The notes under the pieces were generated by a model. It was not told the DNA's origin. It saw only the letters and a list, made by a program, of their open reading frames with translations, and did no database searches. Both the position numbers and the translations under genes were made by a program. Shown here piece by piece: positions 10,351 to 20,746 of a DNA stretch of 41,283 bases. The first letter of the stretch is position 1, and every line of letters begins with the position of its first letter. This DNA is from Cyclospora cayetanensis (Eukaryota; Apicomplexa; Conoidasida; Eucoccidiorida; Eimeriidae), in the NCBI RefSeq assembly GCF_002999335.1, contig NW_020312216.1:1-41283 (forward strand), written 5' to 3'.

Positions 10351-13300
10351 CAGCTGATAATCACGATAAATTCCCAGTTTGGGCGTCCAAGCTGCTCGCC
10401 GTGGGCAGCCTAGTGCTGGTATCTGCTGCGGGTGCAGCTCTGCCTTTTTATCTGCAGCGGAAGGTAGTAGCAGCACATGAGCCGGAGCATGAAGAGGGTT
10501 CCTTGTTTAGGGGCCCTCGGCGTAATGAGGCCTCGTATAACGGCAGTGGGGCCCTTCCTGTGAGGCCTCGCCGACCAGAGAGTTGGATACAGGTTACTTT
10601 GGTGTTCTTGAACTGCTTTGCATGCGGTACGAAGGAGGCTCTCTTAGCACGAAAAGTTGTGCGTGCCGCTGAATTTCAGGGTGCCTTCGTTGGTGCCGAG
10701 CGCGTAGGGCGGGCAGACCAAGCTCCAAGACTGGCTGCTGCTGTGGTGCCGGCTGCTGTTTCGTGCAGGGGCCTTTTTAGGCTTAGGCTTGTTGCATTTG
10801 ATGCCAGAGGCGGTGTCTCAGTTGGAAGCCTCGGGAGTGGTATTGCGGCTGGGGCATGGCGACCATGAGCACCCGTACAATGCGGCTTACGTGCTGGCGG
10901 CTGCTGGACTTACACTGATGCTTATCATGGAGCAGATGTGGGGGAGCTCGCATTCCCGTAAGGCGCTGCTGTCGCGGCTGCTTCTTTGGCGCTGCCTCAT
11001 GCTCCCCGTGCCGCTGTTTTCTGACGACCCCTCGGCTGCTCCGCAGGTGCAGCACTAAGGCCAGAGCCCCCTTCCCCTACCCCCTAGGTGCCTTGCTGTC
11101 TACCTTGTTGTGGCTACTGCAGATGGGCACCACCACGGTGACTCCTTGTCGAGCTTGAGCGCAGCAAGCGCCGTCAATGAGCACTCGCCGGCAGCTGGTG
11201 CAGCCCTGCCTCACCCTGCGCATCTGCATGCGCAGCAGCACGGCAGCTGCAGCGAGGCGGCTTACTGCCCCGAGTGTGAAGACTGCGTGGAAGCGCATAC
11301 TGCAGCAAACGAGCACGATCTCGGCTGCGCTCAGAAGTCTGACGCTGCCACGCTGCTGTCTGCAGGACGGAGGGGAGGGGAACAGCAGCAGGAAGTCGAT
11401 GCGAAAGCAGCAATAGGAGAAGGGGCATATTCCAAGTGGCGGGGGGCTGGTGATGCTGCCAGTGTCGCTGCTGCTCCGGGCAAAGGTTCGGCGGTGACTC
11501 CTGCGGCAGAAAAACATAGCCGTTGCGAGCGAAGTAACAGCAATGCCAACTTCAAATGCTTGCCTTGCGAGCCGACGTGTGTCGCTGCTGTACCTGGTTC
11601 GGGGGCAGCTGCAGCAGCACAGGGGAATTGCTGCGGCACCAGCAGCTGCAGCAGAGGCAACTTCTGCACGAGCGGCAGCCGAAGCTGCTGCTCTCGCTCA
11701 CACTCACCTGAAGCCGAATTGAGAGTGCATTGTGGGCTGACAGGAGACAAATGCCAGGTGCGAAGGAGGTGGCCCTTAGCTGCTATGTATACATAAATAA
11801 ATAGTTTTTGTTATCTACATACATATAAGTTCTTGAGTGGACGTCGCGGCATCCGTCGCTTGTCTCGCTGCTCGCGTTGGCGTTTTGCGTGGCGCGTGTG
11901 AGGCAGATGAGTGCTACTTCTCTTTTGCCTGCAGGGTGGTGATTATTACGCTGCTAACGGACATCAACTTTCTGCGGCTCTCGTTGTGCCCAACGGTGGG
12001 TTTTGCTTCTGTGCTTGCAATTTGCAGGGTCTGCGTTGATGCCGCTGTGTCTATGCCGCACTGTTAAAGCGGTGCTTCTTGTATGTGTCGGTTGTTGGCG
12101 TCATGTTGCAGCTGCCTTGCGGTGGGCTGGTGCTACAGGGCGGAATCGCTCGGATGAGGCCTATCTGTTGCAGAAGCTGCAGCAGCAGCTGCAGCACGAG
12201 AAACCGACAGCCTCGAAAGGAGGGTCAAAGGTTCCGTTGGCGGCTGCCCTTGGAGCGCATGCAGTTTTGGAAGGTGGGGGAATGGAAGGAGGGGGAGGGT
12301 AGGAGGGGCTCGTCAGCTCTCAGTGGAAGGGGTGCGAGCGCGCCCAGTGGTTATGTGCCTTGACGCCTTGTGTCCCTCGACGCAACGTCTCCTTCCGTGT
12401 TCATAGACATCCCGCAAATGCATGCATGCACGCATTTACGGGGCTGCTCCGTAGAAAGAGTATCTCCTTGGAACCCCTTATGTTGCGTCCTTGATGCATG
12501 CGGCGTTGCAGCAATTGTTGTCGGAATGACGAGGACGACAGGAGACGTATGGATTTCAACGCTGGCAATTTTGGGGCATAAGGGTGCAGAAGCAGTTGCC
12601 CTCTCCTCTGCGTTGCTCAAGGCTCGAACGGTGAGCGGTGGCGCATGCTGCTGATGCACTAGGCAGCATGGTAGCGCTCGCATCACCTTGTGTCTCAGCT
12701 GAAATCTAGCGTTGGGTGTATCGCTGCCTCGCTTCACGCGTCGGAGACAGCAAGCAAGCAAGCGGGACAGGACAGACCACGCAGCAATGGATTTTCATTG
12801 CACATAATAACTAGCAGCGTATGCGTCTTGGCAGCTGTACACATGTATACAGCGTCACGGGGAGAGACACACACCCCTTTTGGTGGAGCTTTTTAGGGGG
12901 CCGATCCTTAGATGTCACCAGCTCCTGAGTCCGTGTGGGGTCTTGTGCAGCCTCAAATTTTTTAATGCCTTTTCACAGTGCGTCTTCTCTGCCGCAGCTG
13001 CAGGCGCTTCTCGTGTGTGTGTATCAATGTGTCGGGGGATATGGGTTTTCGTCTGCGTCACAGTCCGGTTGGGTAAAGCTCGCGTGCCTCTTTGTATTTG
13101 TTATGGCAACACCAATCGGAGTCTTGATCGGAGTCTTTATTGCTTGGAGGGGTGAGTCCATTTTTTTTAAATCGGGAAACGCGTCCTTTCTGTTGCTTCC
13201 TGCATCTTGTCCTTTAACGTGTCCCCCCTCGCTGAGTTTCTGTCTGTCTGCGCCTCTTGTCAAACTTTTTTCGCGGTGCCCCTCTTCCCCTTCTTACCCC

Positions 13301-14095
13301 TGCACGCCTCTCTGTCTGCCTTCTTTTAGCCAGTCTCTAGGTTTTTGGCTCTTCCTAGCCGCTGTCTCCGATGAGAGTGCGGCCTGTCGGCTTCCTTTCC
13401 TTATATCCACCGCCTTTTCTGTTGAATGGGCTAAATTTGCGCGTTCCTTTGGTAGTGCAGTCCCGCGGTAAAGTTGAAACGCTTGTTTCTGCTCTGAGGG
13501 TGCTGCTGCTGTTGCAGAGTCTGCTGCGGCGGGTGTCTTGAACGCGCTGGCTGTTGGAATCATTCTCTATGCTTGCATTGAGGTGAGTTGGAAGGCTCAC
13601 TGTCCGGCAACCTGCATCTTTTAAGGCTGCTGTCGTTTCGTCCAAGTGCATCAGAATGCGTGTCTGGTGCCTCCGCTTGGCATTTGCTGTTGCGGCGCAT
13701 AGTCCTCGAGCTTAGTTCTGCTTTCTGCGCAGATGCTTGCCGAGTTCGAGGTGAAGGCCCGTTTTCCGCGTCGCATGCTGCGGTGCTTTGCATTTTTGTG
13801 CGGCTTGGGGCTTTTATTTGGCTTGGACTTGTTGCATGCCCCCGTGTGTCATCATAGCCATAGCCACGAGCACAACCACAGCCACAGCCACAGCCACGCT
13901 GAGGAGGATGTCTCTGGTGCTAGCGCAGCTGTTGCTACCGTACTGGAAAGGAGCCATCTGCGGCACTTGCACTATGACCCCTCTACCCGTCATGTCGTGC
14001 ACCATCACGATGAGGAGTATCAGAACCTTCCTCGTGCCTTAACCGGTGCAGCAGACGCAGGTGCACGTGCAAATGCGTCTGCATCCACCCCATAG
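10209..14095 (+). CDS. ZIP-family divalent metal transporter with His-rich loop and tail
   Basis: A membrane transporter of the ZIP (SLC39-type) family, expected to move zinc or iron into the cytosol. Nine exons join in phase: 10209-10626, 10769-10957, 11123-11757, 11935-11995, 12139-12273, 12512-12630, 13064-13151, 13518-13582, 13733-14095, giving 690 aa. The first exon holds a 13-residue poly-Q tract and TM1 (WASKLLAVGSLVLVSAAGAA). Joined exons 1-2 give the family signature LNCFACGAFLGLGLLHLMPEA. The TM3-TM4 loop starts HGHHHGD and is long, with Cys, His and Ala. TM4 carries HAVLEA and TM5 GHKGAEA, the His/Glu pairs that form the metal site in this family. TM6-TM8 follow, and after TM8 there is a second cluster, CHHSHSHEHNHSHSHSH. 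The starts of exons 4 and 5 are least certain: three in-phase acceptors (12028, 12112, 12139) are possible for exon 5. Transported metal cannot be told from sequence. Confidence 0.88.
10311..10349 (+). repeat. (CAG)13 coding poly-Q tract
   Basis: Thirteen uninterrupted CAG codons lie in exon 1 of the ZIP gene, just before TM1. Such homopolymeric codon runs are common in Eimeria coding sequence. Confidence 0.95.
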
Positions 14096-15718
14096 AATAG
14101 CAGCAAAAACGATGGCAACAGCTTTCGGGGAGCCAGCACACCTCCGGGCTCGCGGTAAAAGCTGTTGCAAACTCCCTCCGTAGGTAACAGCCGTTGGCAG
14201 CTAATAGAAGGGGGTTTCTGCTGGTCGCTATCGGGTAGAAGTGCCGCGGCGAGACGAAGGATACCTCGCCAACCACGCGCGAAGGCCTGCACATTGCCAC
14301 GCATGCAGTGCACTTCAGTGTTCGGTTGCAGACGAAAGCTTCTCTAAGAGCCTTCTGACGCGAGGGGTGGAACTTCGGGCCTGCGGACTCCCCGCCGGGA
14401 TGTGCAGTATGTGGGAGTTGAGGGTAGATGCTGAGTTCTTGCTTTTATAACTGTTACTCTTGGTGCTACTGCTAAGCAATGTATACTGGTTACACCCCGG
14501 ACCTCCAACAGGGAGCGTGCCTCTTCATCTGCAGTCCTTCTTTCCTAAGGGCGCTCCCTCTGCAGCGGCAAGATGCATTGCACCAATTCCGTTTTTTGTT
14601 TCGGTAGCGAATATCCGTCACTGTCAGCCCCCAAGACGTAGAGTATGTTGGATGTCTGCTTACAGCCCCCAGTGCGTCGGTGCGAGGCTGTGCGAGCACC
14701 CGCGTCACCCTGCGAGACACCTTAGGCAAACAACGCGAGCAGGAGCGCAGCTGCCGTCCCTACTATAGACCATTTATCCCGTCTGTCTCGATGATTTTTC
14801 GGGCTCCCATCTTGAAGGGACCGAGTAAACGCCGCTGCACATCAGGAAGGCGTTGGGCACGTATCTGCCAGCTGTAGCTACACCACAGCTACTGCAGCAA
14901 CTGCGCCGGCAACAATAGGGCCGCACGGGGGTTCATCGGAGGCCCCGCATTCGATTTGGGCCTTTCTTTCTGAGCTCGCCAGATTTAGGGCCGCGGAAGC
15001 TTTCCCCCACGTAAGGCGGACAGCATGTGGCGGTGCGCTCTCGTGTGTCTACGGCTTGACAGTCTACTGCTCAGGCATTTGAGGGGGAGAGAGGAGGCCG
15101 ATGCAGCGGCAACTGTATCGCAAGTGGAAGTGACCAGCAAAAACAGCTTGCCCTAACATCCTTTCAGCTGGCCCTGCGGACCACTGCATCTAAGAGCGTT
15201 GAAGATAAACGATTCAGGTTCTATGACCGCCAAAGCGCGCGCCGACTGGTGGTGGGGTTGTTTTCTAGAGTACGAACACCCCCAGGGCCAACCCACGGAG
15301 GCGGCATTGTCGGCTATCCACCCCAGTCAGCTCTCAATTACGATCGCTACTTGCTACCACACAGCAGCACAGTGAAGGCCCTCATTAGGGCCTCTTGTCC
15401 CTACGCTCATCTATCTTCTCCCCACTGCTCCCCAAAAGCGGCCTTTGAGGGGACTCTCGCTAAAGGGCGCGCCTCCCAGGCACTCCAGGGGGAGCTCCTC
15501 GCCGGAAATTTTGCCAAGAATATCTGAGCGGGTGCGATTGGTTTGGAGAGAGCACAAACCCTAAACCTAAGCAGCTCAACAGAGCTTCGATACGATTTCG
15601 AATGAAGCATGCGACCCAGTGAGTCAGAGATATGTCATAGTGCCTAACATTGAGCGCAGTGCACAAGGACAACAGACAGCGACGCGCACGGTGTTTTGTT
15701 GCAAGAAAGCTCCTCCTG
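14096..15718. other. Convergent intergenic region, no gene seen
   Basis: This lies between the 3' ends of the ZIP gene (plus) and the COPI-associated gene (minus). Open frames here are under 110 codons and show no motif, signal peptide or splice partner. Apart from an internal telomere-like motif near 15555 I see nothing specific. Confidence 0.5.
15554..15568 (-). repeat. Internal telomere-like motif (AAACCCTAAACCT)
   Basis: About two copies of AAACCCT, the second imperfect, sit in the convergent intergenic region. This is the opposite orientation to the copy at 5990-6001. It is short and may be coincidental. Confidence 0.45.
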
Positions 15719-16984
15719 CTAACCTCGAGGCGTGCTAGCTGCTGCCAAAAATTTTAATTTCATGATATATTGACCCACGGCAAACCGACAGAGTGCGCAT
15801 GCGGACTGGAGGGGGATGCAGGGCTGTGTGTGGGAAAGCGACCATGCATGTGTGTTTCCCCTTACCACTCATCCATTCTGCAAATTCTCTTTCGTTGATG
15901 GCGCTCTTCTGGTGCTCGTCCAGGGCATTGTAAATAATGCCGAGATCCGTGATGTCGAACTGTAGCCTTCCCGCTGTGTGATCGGCGCAGAGCCTGTTGA
16001 ACTCCTCAAACTGCATGCCGTGCGCGGGATCTGTCATAGCGTACTTCCTGTAGGCCTCAGGATACTGGCCCTTAGCAGCTACCAAGACGCTGCGTCTGAC
16101 CTTCTCGAGCCTGAGACTCTTTCTAATTGCAATGAGTAGCCCGATTAGGGATACAGCAGATACGAAGAAAGAAATCGTTACAGACAAGAAAACCAAGCCG
16201 CCGCTTGAAACGCCCCGGCGAGCTGGCCAGAGCGTGCACGACAGAAGGCTTCCCAAGAATAGCAAGAATAAACTTTTTCCCGTCAAGCGCGTAAGGAAGC
16301 GGAAATATCTCCGAACCATCGAACGGTAGCGACCCGCCCATCGAGGGCTGCCTGGGACGTCTATCAGCATCATGATGAATCCAAAGACGCTGTACAAAGG
16401 GTCAAAAACAACAGCACACGCAGGGAAGCTCGTTGCGAAGAGGCGCGCAAACAGTCGTCGCGAGGATGGGTAAGGAAAAGCTACGCAGCACCAAGGAGCA
16501 AAGGATGTTGAGGGCAGCCAAGACGCATGACGAACATGGGTGGCACCGGGGGAGAGAGCTGTTGCAGAGACAGACAAAAAGTCAAGACAGGAGAATCCTA
16601 GGGTTCGCGGGCACAGGACGGCTCGAACTCTTTTCGCCCCTGTCCTATAGGTTTCGATGTACAAGGTGCGCTGCTAGGTTAGCGATCAGAGGAGGGAAAG
16701 TTTGTTTCCAAAGACACCGAATATGATGAGGGCTTGGGCTGCACTACGTACACCAGGAATGTGGAAACAACGAGTGCAGCGAGGTCAAAGCCGGCCAGGC
16801 TTGAGAGAAAGCCTAAAACTCCTCCAGAAACAACCGTAAGGGCTGCACAGAAGAACAGCGTCTGGTATTTGCAGTTCAAACGCATGAGAGTCTCCTCCAG
16901 GCGGGCGCCCCCGCTTTCCACCTGGTCTGCCAGGTGGGCAGCGGAGGTTGGCACTGCCGGGTAAGGCGATGCCTGACCAGCCAT
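15719..16984 (-). CDS. COPI-associated-type four-TM membrane protein
   Basis: A small polytopic protein resembling the COPI-associated / TVP15 family of Golgi-ER membranes. Two exons, 16984-16752 and 16389-15866, join in phase through a GTACGT donor and a TTTGTACAG acceptor. A short last exon, about 15738-15719 (ending ASTPRG), would complete 258 aa and is tentative. Four hydrophobic segments are visible: TLFFCAALTVVSGGVLGFL, DLAALVVSTFLVVFGFIMML (across the splice), SLFLLFLGSLLSCTLW and GLVFLSVTISFFVSAVSLIG. The family-like features are the FGFIMMLIDVP stretch and the following short basic cytosolic loop. After TM4 a soluble tail of about 80 residues contains an EF-hand-like loop (DEHQKSAINEREF) that keeps Asp-1, Ile-8 and Glu-12 but lacks the usual acidic residues at 3 and 5 and Gly-6, so calcium binding is doubtful. 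An alternative donor downstream would add about 9 residues before TM2. The family call rests on remembered pattern, not on an alignment. Confidence 0.68.
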
Positions 16985-19485
16985 GAGCCCTTGAGAATCT
17001 GCGGAGAGACACACCAGAGAGGCAAGGAGGTGCATGTACGGCGCTGAGGCCTGTCAATCAAGTGGCCAGGGGGCAAGTGACGGCTCTGCTGAAAGGGGGG
17101 CAAAACAGCCGCCGCTGCGGAGCCTGATATGCTGCAAAGACCGTCTGCGAGATATACAGAGGCGGTAACCCAGCAGTGTATGGCCGCAGCGGCAGCAGCG
17201 AACAGGGAGGCATCAGACAGCATGAGGACTAGTTCCAAGTCTGGTCCCCTAAACTGGCGTCAAAGTGCAAAGAATCCACTGGCCAGCTGTGCCGGTAGCA
17301 AACCCTCGGTTGTAAAGTCTAAACACAAAATCCTCAACCCTGAGACCGTCAATGCCATCCAATGTTTCTGTGTGTTGGACGCCCCTACTGTGGGCCCGCG
17401 ATGTGGCGATAAGGTCCGCTGCTGTTGATTTTCTCCTTTTTCCCCCAAGAAGGGTAAGGAAGAAGACACAGCCATTTCCAGAGTGTCGAGAGAGAGGCTC
17501 GGGAGAAGGTTTGGCAGTTTACGCTCTGCAGCGTCTGCTGCTTACCAGCGGCCGCAGACCCAGCGGGCGGCTCTGCGAACATCTTGTCGCTTCTACGTCA
17601 GTCGCTCTTTGCCTATGGAAGTAGAGCAGTTGAATTGTATCCGCTTGTTCAAACAAAACGGCAAATGGAGATCTAGGGACCCGCACCTGAGTAGCAGCAG
17701 TCGCACGTACCGCCGGCCCGTCAGCAGCCGCCTGCTGGCCGGTGTGTGTCGGCTGCAGCTGCTACACTGACCTTGCCTCATGCTCGTGTGCTGAAACCCC
17801 CATAAACCATCCTTTTACTTTTGATATGAGACTTTCCATGCAAAGAGGCACCACAGAAGTAATGGCGACGGGCAGGGACACTAGCAGTGTATGCAACTAG
17901 GCAAATCATTGCGCCGACACTATCCCCAGAAGAATGTTTTTTTTCTCCCACGACTCTTCCTCCCGCTACACTCACTTATAGCAGCTACATCATTATTTTC
18001 ATGGCATTTTATGCATTATTTCCCTTCTCTCTCACGCCTTGATCCGAAAACTCCCATGTGTTGGCTGCGCAGGGGTATGTGCTAGCGGCCTCCCACATGA
18101 GGCCCTGTCCCCTGCATTCAAATCCTCAGGCTCCAAATGTGTTTTCTGCATATAAAACGCTTTCTATGTAGACTCAGGCCCTGATAAGGCCACGTAAGGG
18201 AAACTTGAGGGGATATGCGGTCAGCCGTACACGTGCCCGTGCTTACTGTGTAATCCTGTTCAAGTTCTGTGGAGGATCGGATGCCTCTGCATGCGCATCT
18301 CAATGCCAGTTTTACACTGGCTGCCAGATGCATGCTTATGTTGTGGTACTTGGGTGCAGAATATCCTCACCACAGTTCCAGCGAAAAATTCTTGTAATCT
18401 CCTGCCGAATATGTAACTCGACTGAAGCTATCCAGTGTCATTTGAAAAGTTTCCTCTCCTCGCTATATGCCCTCACCACCTGTAGAAAAGCCGGCATTGG
18501 AAGGAAGGAGAGACAGTGATGGTGCATGCGCATTGCTGCACTCATTGAGAGGCCCCGAGCACTCCAATTCACTTATTCAAAACAATCTACAGCGCATGCT
18601 GTTGGCTCTTGTTGTAGTGGCTCGCCTAGCTCTGCTCTGTAGCGAATTGAAGGAATGGGCAAACAAAATAGTCAATGCTTTCTAATTTCGCATCTACGTG
18701 GTATGATATAAACTACCCGAGTATCGTGCAGGCCCGTACACTCACGAATAAAAAAGAAGGCAATTGCACTTAACACACCTGTGAGATTGCTGTTGGACTC
18801 GACTGTGCATCCCAGGACATTTACAGACTTTGTGTTTTTTGGCTTCGGGCATACTCCTCACGAGGCTTCGGTTCCCGTGCAGAGGTAATTGCCATCTCCC
18901 CTCTTAATATCTTTTCAGCTTTTGCTCTTACTCTAGTAAGGTGTCCCTGCGCTTTTTAATCGGCATTAAACGAAGTGTTTGGGTCACAGGATTAAGCCCT
19001 GTGCCTTTCAGTTGCCTGAATCCTCTTCGGGTGAGCATACAGCAACCTAGCATAGTGTACCATGAACTTTCTCCTTTCTGAAACCCTTTAGAATCCACGA
19101 TGAGGATCTAAATGTTGCTGCATGGGTGCTGTAGATCAGCACTCTTCCTCTCTGCCTGCATCTCGTCGATCCTCGCTCAGCTGCAGGCTGAAACCACCGC
19201 GACATACCCTAGAGATGAGAGAAGTGTGGACTGTGTTGTCGAAAGATACGCTGGGTTCTCGAAGAGGATCATCTTTTCGATTATAGAGCATCACATTTTG
19301 TACAAAGGGCAGCAAGGATTGCCTTAGCTATATGGCGCCTGCAGTTGGCAGGCCTCGTGCCACAGTACAGCCTGTACCGCTCTACAAAAACACCCCTCAA
19401 AGCCCAATAAACCGATAATAGAGCAGCGGTATTACACTATACATTCGACACAAACTAGCTAGTTGCGCAAGAAGCGGCCGTGAGT

Positions 19486-19863
19486 ATGAGCCAACGTTTC
19501 TTGCTTCTACATATGGCCCCAACGTGGCTTCCTGAGCAGGAGGTAGTGACACAGAGTAGCGCTACTACCGTATCCGGCATGCTTATGCAACCTTACTTCA
19601 GCTCCTTGAACGAACCAGTGCAAAGCCAGGAAGCTTTCGAGAAAGAGGCTTGTTTGAGAAGCGCTCACCAGTTAGGGGCCAAAACCTACGGGGCATTGGG
19701 CACCCAATGCTGTCGCGATTTACCCGGAACGAAGATGGGCATTGTTGAATTCGTCACTAGAGCTAGACACCCGCGTGCCACTTTAGTAGGCCGCCGGTTA
19801 GGCAGACAATCCGATCGTAGCCTGTGCAGTGCCTCTCTTTATCTCCCATATGGAACGAGCTAA
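19486..19863 (+). CDS. Unassigned open frame, 125 codons
   Basis: From the ATG at 19486 the frame stays open to a stop at 19861-19863. The product has mixed composition, without the low complexity seen elsewhere, and contains a Cys-Cys pair in GTQCCRDLPG. No domain, signal peptide or convincing membrane segment is visible. It could be an exon, a degraded gene or chance. Nothing in the neighbourhood decides this. Confidence 0.18.
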   Translation: MSQRFLLLHMAPTWLPEQEVVTQSSATTVSGMLMQPYFSSLNEPVQSQEAFEKEACLRSAHQLGAKTYGALGTQCCRDLPGTKMGIVEFVTRARHPRATLVGRRLGRQSDRSLCSASLYLPYGTS

Positions 19864-20323
19864 GGCATTTACTAGTATGGCTCTCTGTTTGTACATCTTA
19901 TCTATTGCGGATCACGAGTAGCTCAATTCAAGAAAATGTAGGGCTTTACGCGTGAGCTGGCTGCCCTGTGTAACTAGCGTGAGTGCTTGGAATGCTAAAA
20001 GGGTGCAACTAAGCGCACTTTTTTCCCATCCCCTCCGATCGGAAATGAGAGGGCCGCGGGTAGGGTTAAAAGGAAGCTTTGGGGATGTTTTTTGAAATGT
20101 TGATATAATCTGGAGTTACGTGTCTTCCGACAAAGATCATAGAAGGAGCACTGCAGGTGGTAGCAACACATGGCTTCATTCACCTGTTCCCGGGTCGTCC
20201 ACTGGCTGTGGATGCAGTGGAATGTCAGGCTCTCTCACAACCGCTCGCGTGTTTTGACCAAAATTTTGTTACTTCAACAGTCTGTTCTCCGTGCACAACA
20301 CTAGGAAAATAAACCCCCTTACG

Positions 20324-20746
20324 ATGGAAGTTGATGGTCTCACAGCCTGTGTTGGGGAGACAGCTGCCGGCCATCAGGCTGATGTGGACGCAGCAGCATT
20401 ACGCCTGGTAGAGAGCCATGATTTAGCAGCCGATAAACTGTTTATAAATGAGTCTATGAGGTTATGCAGACTAGCAATATGCAAAGATCCTGAGGGTGGG
20501 CAAATACTCGCAGGTTTTATTCACCGGTTGCAGATGTACCTCGCCTTGTACTCTGCAGTAGGAAAGAAACGAGCGCTGCTCGGGCCATGTTTTGTGAGAA
20601 AGGGCCACTTCAATTGTGTCTCTTTTCATGCAGAGGAAGCAGTTATCCTGCAGAGATTGCTACGGCTCAAGCTTAGACACGCTCGGACTCGTCGCATTCG
20701 CTCAGATACGCTCAACAGCATCCTTTTGGATTATCGAGTAAGCTGA
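20324..20746 (+). CDS. Unassigned open frame, 140 codons
   Basis: From the ATG at 20324 (MEVDGLTACVGETAAG) the frame encodes about 140 residues. It begins mildly acidic and helical and ends in a very basic stretch (LKLRHARTRRIRS). A good splice donor (CGA|GTAAGC) lies just before the stop at 20744-20746, so this might be an internal or first exon rather than a whole gene. I do not recognise the sequence. It is the most protein-like plus-strand frame in the repeat-poor region, but support remains weak. Confidence 0.25.
   Translation: MEVDGLTACVGETAAGHQADVDAAALRLVESHDLAADKLFINESMRLCRLAICKDPEGGQILAGFIHRLQMYLALYSAVGKKRALLGPCFVRKGHFNCVSFHAEEAVILQRLLRLKLRHARTRRIRSDTLNSILLDYRVS

Noticed and set aside
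15249..15527. 92-codon plus-strand frame in the convergent region
   Set aside because: No ATG context, domain or partner exon; its composition is consistent with chance.
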